Positions 1-7,114 of a stretch of 46,936 nt of DNA are shown piece by piece. The number at the start of each line of letters is the position of its first letter. The first letter of the stretch is position 1. Made by a program: the position numbers and the translations under genes. Below the pieces are notes generated by a model. That model was given only the letters and a program-made list of their open reading frames with translations. It did not search any database and was not told the DNA's origin. The DNA is from CAZWCX01 sp964632945 (GTDB taxonomy: Bacteria; Planctomycetota; MHYJ01; WSZJ01; CAZWCX01): positions 1-46,936 of the forward strand of contig CAZWCX010000051.1 of assembly GCA_964632945.1 (NCBI GenBank). The letters are read 5' to 3'.

Positions 1-1842
1 TCGATCCTGGAACGCGCGATCCAGGCCGAGCCGAACCTGGAAGAAGCGTACTTCATGCTGGCCAGCCTCCACTTCGATCAAAACGATCTTCCGGGCGCGG
101 AACGTGCGATCACCCGCGGGATCGAACAGGATCGGGGGTACATGCCGCACTGGCGGTATCGGGCCGACCTCTATCATCGGATGGCGAATCGCGCGCAGGA
201 ACGGGGGGAAGATCCCGTCGAATGGTACCGTCGATCGGAGCGGGACCGGTCGCACGTGATCGAGACGGCATCGGGAGGCAGCGCGGACTGGCAAATGCGC
301 GGATTGTTGAGGCTCAACCTCGGCCGGCACGAGTTCCTGGCGGGGATCGATCCACGGAATACGCTCAGCGGCGCGGAGGAGGATCTTTCCAAGGCCTGTC
401 GAATCGATCCGGCGGATGGACGGTCCTGGGAGCACCGGGGGAGCGTGCGGCAGTTGTTGGGGAAATGGCTCGCACGGAACGGCGCGTCCCCCGAGTCCGA
501 GTATTCGGCCGCGGAATCGGACTTCACGGAGGCCCTGAAGCGGAATCCAGAGTCGGTCGACGCGTACATCCGGCGGGGCTCCACCCGCGTGGCCCTCGCC
601 GAACGGCTCAGGCAGCGCGGAGAGGACATTCGACCGCGCCTGAGCCGCGCGGAGGAGGACTACCACGCCGCCCTGTCGCGCAACCCACACTCCGCGGACG
701 CCTGGTACCGACGGGGCGAATGGCGGAGTCTGCGAATCGCCTGGGGGGCGCCGGACCTGGATCTCCAGGAGGAATATGCGGCCGCGGCGGCCGACTACGA
801 CCGCGCCCTTCGGCTCAAGCCCTGGGACTCGGACTATCGGGTGGCGCATTCGGCATTGCTGCTGGAGTGGGGCAATCACGCGGCGATGTCGGGGGCCAAC
901 CCTCAGGAGAAGTACCACCGGGCCTACCTCGGGCTCTCGTCGGTGCTGGGACGGAAGATCCCGGCCCCGGCAATTTCCACTCTGATGCTCAAGCGCGCCT
1001 CCGTATCGGGGGCGTGGGCGACTTGGCTCGGCCGTGTCGGGTTGGACCCCTCGAACGAGTTGAAGAGCGCCGAGAATGATCTCGCGGAGGTGTTTCGGCG
1101 CAACCCCGGCGAGCCGGGCGCGCATGGAGTGCGCGCGGCCGTGCACTACCTGCAAGGGGAGTGGAAGCGGCAGATTCTCGAGGACCCGACGGCCGACTTC
1201 GAGGCCGCCGCCCGTGACTATCAGGCGGCATTGGCGGGCCAGCCCGGGCACCCGCCGTATGGCGGGGCCCTGGGGGTGGTGTATCATTCGCTGGGTCGGT
1301 GGGCGGACGCCGTCGCCGTCCTGGAATCCATCGCGAGTCTCCAGCGCGAACCGCCGCCGGATGTCGCGGATCTCCTGGCGGAATGTCGGCGGCTGCGGGA
1401 CTCGGCCGCGCCGCCCCCCAGGCAAGCGGTCGATTGGCGATCCTGCATCGATCGCGGCCAGGCCGCACTTCGGGAGGGGAAGTTCGAACTGGCAGGTCGA
1501 CTATACGGACTCGCCGCCCGAGACCTCGAGCGGGGCCTGTCCACGATGTCGGAGGCGGAGAAGGAGGCATTCCTTCAATCTGCCGATGTCCGGTCGCGCA
1601 GCGCAGGAGTTCACTTCGACATGGCCCGAATCCTCGCGCAGCGTTCCGTCTCAAACCACAGCCGATGGGTCACCGGGCGGCCCCCCCCACCGGAACCGGT
1701 TCGGGAGCGGCTCCGTAATTCCGTCTTCAACCACCTGAAGTCGGCGGTCGAAAACGGGTTTGCGGACTTCGCACGGATCCGGGCAGCCGAGGAATTGCAG
1801 CCGGTCCACGACGACCCCCGCTGGTCGGAGTACTCCCGCTGA
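1..1842 (+). CDS. TPR-like repeat protein (5' partial)
   Basis: The frame is open from base 1, so the start lies upstream and 613 C-terminal residues are visible. No catalytic motif is seen; such solenoids usually mediate protein-protein contacts. The first visible repeat (from YFMLAS, about residue 17) has the usual 34-residue TPR length. From residue 51 the protein changes to repeats of exactly 46 residues. Each opens with a W/Y-x-x-RG-like helix, has a G-x-DP turn, then an A-E-x-D-Y/F-x-x-A-L helix ending in NP. Examples of the opening are WQMRG, WEHRG, YIRRG and WYRRG. After about residue 420 there is one more TPR-like unit (GVVYHSLGRWADAVAVLES), then a less regular region with a short proline-rich run (RPPPPEPVRE) and a C-terminus ending HDDPRWSEYSR. 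The next gene is 259 nt away. Coding is certain; the function is unknown. Confidence 0.9.
   Translation, partial: SILERAIQAEPNLEEAYFMLASLHFDQNDLPGAERAITRGIEQDRGYMPHWRYRADLYHRMANRAQERGEDPVEWYRRSERDRSHVIETASGGSADWQMRGLLRLNLGRHEFLAGIDPRNTLSGAEEDLSKACRIDPADGRSWEHRGSVRQLLGKWLARNGASPESEYSAAESDFTEALKRNPESVDAYIRRGSTRVALAERLRQRGEDIRPRLSRAEEDYHAALSRNPHSADAWYRRGEWRSLRIAWGAPDLDLQEEYAAAAADYDRALRLKPWDSDYRVAHSALLLEWGNHAAMSGANPQEKYHRAYLGLSSVLGRKIPAPAISTLMLKRASVSGAWATWLGRVGLDPSNELKSAENDLAEVFRRNPGEPGAHGVRAAVHYLQGEWKRQILEDPTADFEAAARDYQAALAGQPGHPPYGGALGVVYHSLGRWADAVAVLESIASLQREPPPDVADLLAECRRLRDSAAPPPRQAVDWRSCIDRGQAALREGKFELAGRLYGLAARDLERGLSTMSEAEKEAFLQSADVRSRSAGVHFDMARILAQRSVSNHSRWVTGRPPPPEPVRERLRNSVFNHLKSAVENGFADFARIRAAEELQPVHDDPRWSEYSR
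151..1254 (+). repeat. Eight tandem 138-bp coding repeats (46-residue expanded TPR units)
   Basis: Counting from the tryptophan codon at 151, equivalent positions recur every 138 bp with no insertion or deletion: 289 (W), 427 (W), 565 (Y), 703 (W), 841, 979, 1117, and 1255, where a ninth, divergent unit begins. The units are diverged at DNA level, so this is old protein-level repetition. The pattern is W-x-x-RG, about 14 residues, a G-x-DP-like turn, then A-E-x-D-Y-x-x-A-L-x-x-NP. The last three units keep the period but lose the aromatic opener. Confidence 0.75.
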
Positions 1843-2101
1843 ACACGGACGCGGCCCGGTGGTCGGCGGGGGCGGCCGAGTCGGACCTTGCGGGCAAGGG
1901 ACGGGAGTGCCGCCCCTCATGGGGGGAAGAGGCCGATGCCTTGTCTCGCCCATCTGTTCCTGTACGTCCATGCCCGAGGTCCGGTATCCTGCGCGGGCGA
2001 GCGGCACGTCTACCGTCCGGCTTACCGGGAGGGGGCGGTCGGCGAGCACGACGGAGTCGCCCGGATCGACTCCACGGTCCCCTGGTTGCAGAGGAGAACC
2101 C

Positions 2102-2653
2102 ATGCGATTCCTGGCCATCTTGTCCGGCATCATCCTGCTTCAGGCCGTGGACGGAGATGCCATCTACAAGTACCCCGCCGGCACGACCTGGACGTACGAC
2201 GCGGACTTTGGGGGAAGCAAGCGGCGCGTGACGTACAAGATCACGGAAGTCAGGGACGGGAAGCGATACGTGGATTTCGATATCTTCCGCGAGGGGGACC
2301 CGGGCGCGACGGCGAGCGACAACCTTCTCTGGTTCGAGAAGGACGGATTCGTCGAGTGGGAGATCGACGAGGGGGACGGGACCTCGACCCCCCGGTTCCG
2401 GATCTGGAAAAAGGGAGCGAAGCCGGGAGACACCTGGGCGGGACCCGAGGGGAGCGAGTCGATGTACGTGGGGGACGAAGACGTGACCACGCCGGCCGGC
2501 CGATACGCCGGCGCTGCCCATGTGCGGGTTCGTGCGGAAGCCACGTTCGACTATTGGTTTGCCGCCGGGGTGGGGATGATCCGAGTCGTTCGAGACGACG
2601 GCACCCGCCAGGACATCCTCGAACTCCGCGAACGGGTCCAAGGCGGCGAGTAG
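2102..2653 (+). CDS. Small secreted or lipid-interacting protein of unknown function
   Basis: 183 residues. The ATG at 2102 is chosen because GAGGAG (2091-2096) lies five bases upstream and the N-terminus MRFLAILSGIILLQAVDGDA is a short Sec-type signal peptide. The frame upstream of this ATG reads as low-complexity noise. The mature part is rich in beta-strand patterns with alternating charged and aromatic residues (TTWTYDADFGG, RFRIWKKGAKPGDTW, DYWFAAGVGMIRVV). This resembles small periplasmic beta proteins in which a conversion factor from a dissolved signal is followed by YWFAAGVGMI-like C-terminal strands, but I assign no family. It is probably monocistronic: a 259-nt gap precedes it and a strong hairpin follows 39 nt after the stop, before a convergent gene. 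Confidence 0.8.
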   Translation: MRFLAILSGIILLQAVDGDAIYKYPAGTTWTYDADFGGSKRRVTYKITEVRDGKRYVDFDIFREGDPGATASDNLLWFEKDGFVEWEIDEGDGTSTPRFRIWKKGAKPGDTWAGPEGSESMYVGDEDVTTPAGRYAGAAHVRVRAEATFDYWFAAGVGMIRVVRDDGTRQDILELRERVQGGE

Positions 2654-2691
2654 ATCCCGGGAGTCGCATCGGGCGAAAATGGACACAGCGC

Positions 2692-2730
2692 CCGGCGGGC
2701 TCCTGCGCGCTGGCGCGGGAGACCCGCCGG
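2692..2730. terminator. Very strong bidirectional hairpin terminator
   Basis: CCGGCGGG (2692-2699) pairs with CCCGCCGG (2723-2730). Inside it CTCCTGCGC (2700-2708) pairs with GCGCGGGAG (2713-2721) around the loop GCTG, leaving A2722 as the only bulge. That gives 17 pairs including one T-G. It lies between the convergent ends at 2653 (+) and 2804 (-). There is no T-tract, so it may act as a transcript-end hairpin rather than a classical intrinsic terminator. Confidence 0.7.
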
Positions 2731-2803
2731 ACGCCGGCCGAACCCCATGGAACACCGAATCTGCTCGGAACGGCTTCCACCGCGGGCGCGGGGCCCGCAG
2801 GGG

Positions 2804-3106
2804 TCAAGAGACCACGAGGACGTCGTTCTGAGTCCCGAAGGGGTTGGTCACGCGTCGCGTGGCCCGTTCATCGTCCCGCCATTCCCCGTCCACGCGCAGG
2901 CGGTACTGGTACTCTCCCGGGGCAAGGGACAGCATCGCCCGCCACTCTCCACCGGACGCGCGCTGGAGTCTCACCTGGTCCAACGCCCAGCCGGTAAAGT
3001 CGCCGGTCAGGATGACCTCCTTGGCGGCCGGTGCGACCACCGCGACCGGAACCTGCTTGAGGGCAGGCGCGGCGGGGGCAGCCGGCGCCGAACGCGAGTT
3101 CGCCAT
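2804..3106 (-). CDS. Stand-alone CBM48/AMPK-beta-like glycogen-binding domain protein
   Basis: 100 residues. After an Ala/Pro-rich N-terminal 20 residues comes one carbohydrate-binding module of the CBM48 / AMPK beta type (isoamylase-N early-set fold). The typical string is present in order: VILTGDFTGWALD, a strand with RLQRASGGEWRAML, then LAPGEYQYRLRVDGEWRDD and NPFGTQNDVLVV at the end. In this family the domain binds alpha-glucans or acts as an interaction module. Here it is the whole protein, so no enzyme is attached. A TTG codon at 3112 would add two residues, but GGAGG at 3113-3117 is correctly spaced only for the ATG at 3106. The upstream gene of the same operon ends at 3119, inside the leader of this one. 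Confidence 0.85.
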   Translation of the reverse strand: MANSRSAPAAPAAPALKQVPVAVVAPAAKEVILTGDFTGWALDQVRLQRASGGEWRAMLSLAPGEYQYRLRVDGEWRDDERATRRVTNPFGTQNDVLVVS

Positions 3107-3112
3107 GATCAA

Positions 3113-3117
3113 CCTCC
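3113..3117 (-). promoter_or_regulatory. Shine-Dalgarno GGAGG fixing the start of the CBM48-like gene
   Basis: On the reverse strand the sequence reads GGAGG-TTGATC-ATG. The six-base spacing selects the ATG at 3106 over the TTG that directly touches the motif. Confidence 0.7.
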
Positions 3118-3118
3118 A

Positions 3119-3361
3119 TCAGAGTCGGGACAGAACCCGCACGGCAATCGAGCGGGTGGAATAGTCTCGGATCGTCTCGTCGATCGTCAGCGATTCGCCC
3201 TGCAACCGGAGGAGCAGACGGGCGTGACGCTGAGTCAATCGCGCGCGCAACAGCTGGACCCGGATCCGCTCCGGGTGCGTGAGTCGGTCCAGCAGTTTCT
3301 GCCCCGGATCCCGTCGATACGCCATCTTCACATCCACGGTGGAATCCGCTCCCGATTCCAT
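3119..3361 (-). CDS. Small NIL/ACT-like domain protein (tentative)
   Basis: 80 residues from the ATG at 3361; another in-frame ATG lies at 3367. GGAGG at 3370-3374 is eight bases from 3361 but only two from 3367, so the shorter form is preferred. The pattern is a strand (DVKMAYR), a helix with LLDRLTHPERI, a strand-loop VQLLRARLTQRHARLLLRL, a helix GESLTIDETIRDY, and a final strand SIAVRVLSRL. This recalls the beta-alpha-beta-beta-alpha-beta order of NIL domains, found at the C-terminus of MetN-type ABC ATPases and in some ferredoxins. The assignment is by pattern only. It is the first gene of a two-gene operon with the CBM48-like gene, ending two bases before that gene's Shine-Dalgarno. Confidence 0.65.
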   Translation of the reverse strand: MESGADSTVDVKMAYRRDPGQKLLDRLTHPERIRVQLLRARLTQRHARLLLRLQGESLTIDETIRDYSTRSIAVRVLSRL

Positions 3362-3658
3362 CCTCATTGCCTCCGCCTATACGCTCGAGCTTTCCCGCCC
3401 ACCCCACCTTGCGCCCCCGCAGGGGCCGCACGAATTGCCACCGGGATGATCGCAACTGCCGTGCCTGCAGAACGATTGCTCCCGCAGGTGTTTCGCGGCG
3501 AGGGGGGGAGACAAGGCGCGACGCAAACTCCGGATCGCGCCAATTCAAACGCACCGCAACATTCATGGAGGAAGGGGGTTGCAGCATCCCGCCGGGGGAC
3601 GCGCCGATTCCCATCGATCCGGCCGACGGGTCAGGCGGAGCCGGTGGATTCGCGGGGG

Positions 3659-3749
3659 GAGGAAATCGGGAGACCGGATTCTCCGCAGCCAGAATTTCCT
3701 CGGGAATCTGGGAAAACCCGCGGGAGAAATCGGCTCGCGGGAGAATCGG
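3659..3749. repeat. Nested inverted repeat plus tandem direct repeat upstream of the ABC exporter
   Basis: GAGGAAAT (3659-3666) pairs perfectly with ATTTCCTC (3694-3701); inside it GGAGA pairs with TCTCC around CCGGAT. Directly after it CGCGGGAGAAATCGG (3719-3733) is repeated as CGCGGGAGAATCGG (3736-3749). The segment lies in the 470-nt gap between the divergent starts at 3361 and 3832, just before a promoter-like sequence. I see no convincing gene elsewhere in that gap. Confidence 0.45.
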
Positions 3750-3755
3750 GGAGGG

Positions 3756-3784
3756 TTCCCATGTCGAGCGGGAACGATTACAAT
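3756..3784 (+). promoter_or_regulatory. Candidate sigma70-type promoter of the ABC exporter gene
   Basis: TTCCCA (3756-3761), 17 bases, TACAAT (3779-3784). The -10 matches the consensus at five of six positions and the -35 at four. Predicted transcription would start near 3791, about 40 bases before the ATG at 3832. Confidence 0.5.
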
Positions 3785-3831
3785 CGGCCTCTCCGACGCG
3801 GATCCTGTTCCGTCAGACCTTCGGATCGACG

Positions 3832-5685
3832 ATGAGGCGCGAGACCTCCGTGACATCGAATCGCCGTCCGCCCAAACTGACTTCGGCGTGGCGCGAAGCG
3901 CAAGACCTGATCCGCCAGCACCGCGGTCGGCTCCTGCTCGGTCTGGTCCTGCTGCTGGTGAATCGGGCCGCCGGGCTGGTCCTGCCCGGGCTGTCGAAGG
4001 TGCTGATCGACGAAGTGGTGGCGCTGCGCAAGGCGGAACTGTTGTGGCCCTTGGCGCTCACTGCCGCTGCCGCCACGGTGGTGCAAGGGGGAACCTCCTT
4101 CGCGCTCTCGCAAATCCTCGGCGTGGCGGCGCAGCGCGTGATCAACGACCTGCGCAAGGCGGTGCAATCGCACGTCTTGCGGCTTCCGATCCGATACTTC
4201 GACTCCACTCAGACCGGGGTGCTCCTGTCGCGGGTCATGTCGGATGCCGAAGGGGTCCGCAACCTGGTCGGGAACGGTCTCGTGCAGCTGGTCGGCGGAT
4301 TGCTGACGGCGACGGCGGCCCTCGGGGTGCTGTTCTGGCTTCAGGCCGAAATGACCGCGGTGATTCTCGTCGTGCTGGCGATCTTCGGGGGGCTCATGGC
4401 CGTCGCATTCGCGCGCTTGAGACCGCTGTTCCGGCAACGCGGCAAGATCCACGGCGAAGTGAGCGGCCGGCTCACCGAATCTCTCGGAGGCGTGCGTGTC
4501 GTGAAGGCGTACACGGCCGAGGCGCGCGAGGAAGCGGTGTTTCGAGCCGGGGTGGACCGTCTCTTCGACAACGTGCGCAAGTCGATCACCGGCGTCTCTG
4601 CGGTCACGGCGGGGACGACCGTGATCGTCGGGGCGATCGGCGCCCTGCTCATCCTGCTGGGCGGTCGGTCGATCCTGGACGGCACGATGACGGTGGGCGA
4701 CCTTGTGATGTACCTGGTCTTCACCGGGCTGGTGGCGGCGCCGATGGTGCAGATCGCTTCGATCGGCACGCAGATCACGGAGGCCTTCGCCGGGATGGAC
4801 CGGATCCGGGAAATCCGTGGACAGGCGACGGAAGATGCCGGGGACGCGGAGAAGGAGCCGTGCCCGAACGTGCGCGGGGAGGTCGCCTTCGAGCAGGTGG
4901 AATTCGCGTACGAGGTGGGGAGGCCCGTGCTGCGGGGCGTCACATTTCGGGCCCCGGCGGGATCCACGACGGCGCTGGTGGGGTCGAGCGGGTCCGGCAA
5001 GAGCACGCTCGTCCATCTGGCGATGGCCTTCCACCGACCGACGGCGGGGCGCATCACGGTCGACGGTCGGGACCTCGCGGGACTGAGGCTGAGCGACTAC
5101 CGGTCCCACCTCGGGGTCGTCCTGCAGGACAACTTTCTGTTCGACGGGACGGTGGCGGAGAACATCCGATTCGCGCGCCCGGACGCGACGGACGACGAGG
5201 TGCGGGAGGCCGGCCGGATTGCGCATTGCGACGAATTCGTGCGGGGCTTTCCGCAAGACTATGAGACGGTCGTCGGAGAGCGCGGGATCCGCCTGTCCGG
5301 CGGGCAGCGGCAACGGATCGCCATCGCGCGCGCCCTGCTTGCGCGGCCGCGGATTCTCATCCTGGACGAGGCGACGTCGAGTCTCGACAGCGAGAGCGAG
5401 GGGTACATTCAGGACGGTCTCCGGGCCTTGCGACGCGAGCGCACCACGTTCGTGATCGCCCATCGGCTGTCCACGATCCGCTCGGCCGATCTGATTCTGG
5501 TCCTCGAGGCCGGGGAGATCGTCGAGCGCGGCACGCACGCGGAGTTGCATGCCGCGCAGGGTCGTTACCGGGACCTCCACGACCGGCAGTACCGGCTGGA
5601 AAGCGATCGGTACATGAATCCCGGCGAGGACTTCTCGCCGGAGCCGGCGCCGCTGGCGCCGCCGCCGGCGCGCCGCGAGATGTAG
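3832..5685 (+). CDS. ABC exporter, fused permease-ATPase (MsbA/MDR type half-transporter)
   Basis: 617 residues, the normal size of a homodimeric type-IV ABC exporter. The N-terminal half (about 30-340) holds six membrane helices, with the coupling-helix pattern RYFDSTQTGVLLSRVMSDAE. The ATPase half has Walker A GSSGSGKST at 384-392, the signature LSGGQ at 488-492, Walker B ILILDEAT with D512 and E513, and the switch histidine H544 in IAHRLST. These exporters use ATP to flip lipids, lipopolysaccharide precursors, peptides or drugs outward; the substrate is not predictable here. The tail after the ATPase is acidic, then Pro/Ala-rich (PAPLAPPPARR). The ATG at 3832 is the first start from which the protein looks real; no clear ribosome site precedes it, and the GTG at 3850 is an alternative. 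The secreted esterase gene follows 45 nt downstream. Confidence 0.93.
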   Translation: MRRETSVTSNRRPPKLTSAWREAQDLIRQHRGRLLLGLVLLLVNRAAGLVLPGLSKVLIDEVVALRKAELLWPLALTAAAATVVQGGTSFALSQILGVAAQRVINDLRKAVQSHVLRLPIRYFDSTQTGVLLSRVMSDAEGVRNLVGNGLVQLVGGLLTATAALGVLFWLQAEMTAVILVVLAIFGGLMAVAFARLRPLFRQRGKIHGEVSGRLTESLGGVRVVKAYTAEAREEAVFRAGVDRLFDNVRKSITGVSAVTAGTTVIVGAIGALLILLGGRSILDGTMTVGDLVMYLVFTGLVAAPMVQIASIGTQITEAFAGMDRIREIRGQATEDAGDAEKEPCPNVRGEVAFEQVEFAYEVGRPVLRGVTFRAPAGSTTALVGSSGSGKSTLVHLAMAFHRPTAGRITVDGRDLAGLRLSDYRSHLGVVLQDNFLFDGTVAENIRFARPDATDDEVREAGRIAHCDEFVRGFPQDYETVVGERGIRLSGGQRQRIAIARALLARPRILILDEATSSLDSESEGYIQDGLRALRRERTTFVIAHRLSTIRSADLILVLEAGEIVERGTHAELHAAQGRYRDLHDRQYRLESDRYMNPGEDFSPEPAPLAPPPARREM

Positions 5686-5730
5686 CCATCGCGGGGCAGG
5701 CCCCGGGCCGGCCCCACTCAGGGAGGAGAC

Positions 5731-6939
5731 ATGCCGCACGCGGACGCCGGAGCCGCCGGCCGGGCAACGGCGAAGGGACGGGTCGGCCTGCAGGCAGCCT
5801 TGCTCCTCGCCTGGGCGCTCGGGTTCGGTTCCCCGACCCTGCTCGCTCGCGAATCGGTCGAGACCGTGCGGGCGGGCGCGCCGGAGGTGTTCATCGAGCG
5901 GTTGTTCCCCGGCCAATCGCCTTCGCCCGGCTACCGGGCGACTGCGACGACCTACTTCCTGCATGTGCCGGACGGGTACGACGCGCGGCGCGCGTACCCG
6001 CTGATCCTCGCCGTTTCGCCCATTCCCAGCGGCCGATTTCTGTTCGAGAGCTGGCGAACGGCCGCGCGCAAGCATGGGATCCTGTTCGCGTGCCCGAACG
6101 ATGCCGGGAACGAGGAAGAGGTGGACGTGCGCGGACAGAAGGCGGTAGACACGCTGTTCGACGTGCGGTCTCGCTACAACATCGACCCCGAGCGGATCTA
6201 CGTCACGGGATTTTCGGGCGGGGGGCGGATGTCGACGGCGCTGGTGCTGGCCTTCCCGGAGAGGTTCGCCGGACACGTCCCGATCGGCGGGATCTTCCTG
6301 GAGGGGGATCCCGCCGAGATTCGCCGCCTGAGGACCCGGCTCGGGCACTACATTTTCTGCGGGGAGCGGGACCCGAATCGCGAGGAGTCGGAAGAGGCGG
6401 CGAAGATCCTCGAAGCCGAGGGAATTCCGCACCATCTGTGGATCGTCCCGGGTCTCGACCATGCCATCCCCCGGGCGGAGCAGGGGGCGAAGATCTGGGA
6501 CTGGATCCTGGGTCGGGAAAAGGCGGCGCGAAAGGTGCCCGCCGGGGGGGAGGCGCCGGCAAGGTCGCCGGTCGCGGATGAAGAGGATGAAAAGGAACGG
6601 GCGGAGCGCGCAATCGAGGCGCTGGAGCGAGCGGCGACCCTCGAGGATGGGGGGGACCTGGAGGCGGCGATCGCCGCGTATCGGGCAGTCGCCCGGGAGT
6701 TTCCGGGAACGGCGGTGGCCGCGGAGGCCGAGGCCTCGGCGGCGCGGCTGGACGCCGATCCCCGGCTGGCGGGGCAGCGCCGGGAGGGGGAGGCGCGCCG
6801 GTTGCTTCAGCGCGCCGACAATCTGACGCGCAACGGTCGCCCCGCCGAGGCGCGGGAGGTCCTGCGCGGGCTGGCCAGAGAGTATCCGGACTGTGACGCA
6901 GGGCGGGAGGCCGGGCGGCGGCTGGCGTCGGAGAAGTGA
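5731..6939 (+). CDS. Secreted alpha/beta-hydrolase (esterase/PHB-depolymerase-like) with TPR-like tail
   Basis: 402 residues. GGGAGGAG at 5721-5728 sets the ATG at 5731. A signal anchor or signal peptide covers about 18-38 (VGLQAALLLAWALGFG). The alpha/beta-hydrolase core runs from about 70 to 262: strand LILAVSP, then the nucleophile elbow GFSGGG with S162, the likely acid D214 in GERDPN and the likely base H244 in LDHAIP. This fits the LpqC/feruloyl-esterase/PHB-depolymerase group, which hydrolyses esters outside the cytoplasm. Residues 285-402 are two to three TPR-like helical hairpins (ALERAATLEDGGDLEAAIAA, LLQRADNLTRNGRPAEAREV), an uncommon extension. It lies 45 nt after the ABC exporter, so co-transcription is likely. 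The substrate is unknown. Confidence 0.85.
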   Translation: MPHADAGAAGRATAKGRVGLQAALLLAWALGFGSPTLLARESVETVRAGAPEVFIERLFPGQSPSPGYRATATTYFLHVPDGYDARRAYPLILAVSPIPSGRFLFESWRTAARKHGILFACPNDAGNEEEVDVRGQKAVDTLFDVRSRYNIDPERIYVTGFSGGGRMSTALVLAFPERFAGHVPIGGIFLEGDPAEIRRLRTRLGHYIFCGERDPNREESEEAAKILEAEGIPHHLWIVPGLDHAIPRAEQGAKIWDWILGREKAARKVPAGGEAPARSPVADEEDEKERAERAIEALERAATLEDGGDLEAAIAAYRAVAREFPGTAVAAEAEASAARLDADPRLAGQRREGEARRLLQRADNLTRNGRPAEAREVLRGLAREYPDCDAGREAGRRLASEK

Positions 6940-7000
6940 TGGCCGCGGAATGCGCCGGGGATTCGAGGTAGGGGGAGGGGGACCGATCGGGGACCGGTGC

Positions 7001-7029
7001 TTGATTCCACGCAGTCCGCATGGTAACGT
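7001..7029 (+). promoter_or_regulatory. Weak promoter candidate for the exporter-prenyltransferase operon
   Basis: TTGATT (7001-7006), 17 bases, TAACGT (7024-7029). Spacing is ideal but the -10 matches at only three positions. The stretch 6940-7114 holds no other gene and is the only untranslated space ahead of five coupled genes. Confidence 0.35.
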
Positions 7030-7114
7030 CCCGATCGACCTGTCGGGATCCCCTGCGTGACCCGTGGTCCGCCCCCGCCGGCCGTCGTTCGCAGGGAACC
7101 ACGGGAGCGCCGAC

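Noticed and set aside
3367..3831. N-terminal extension of the ABC exporter frame
   Set aside because: The frame is open, but the residues are not protein-like and the segment holds a hairpin, repeats and a promoter.
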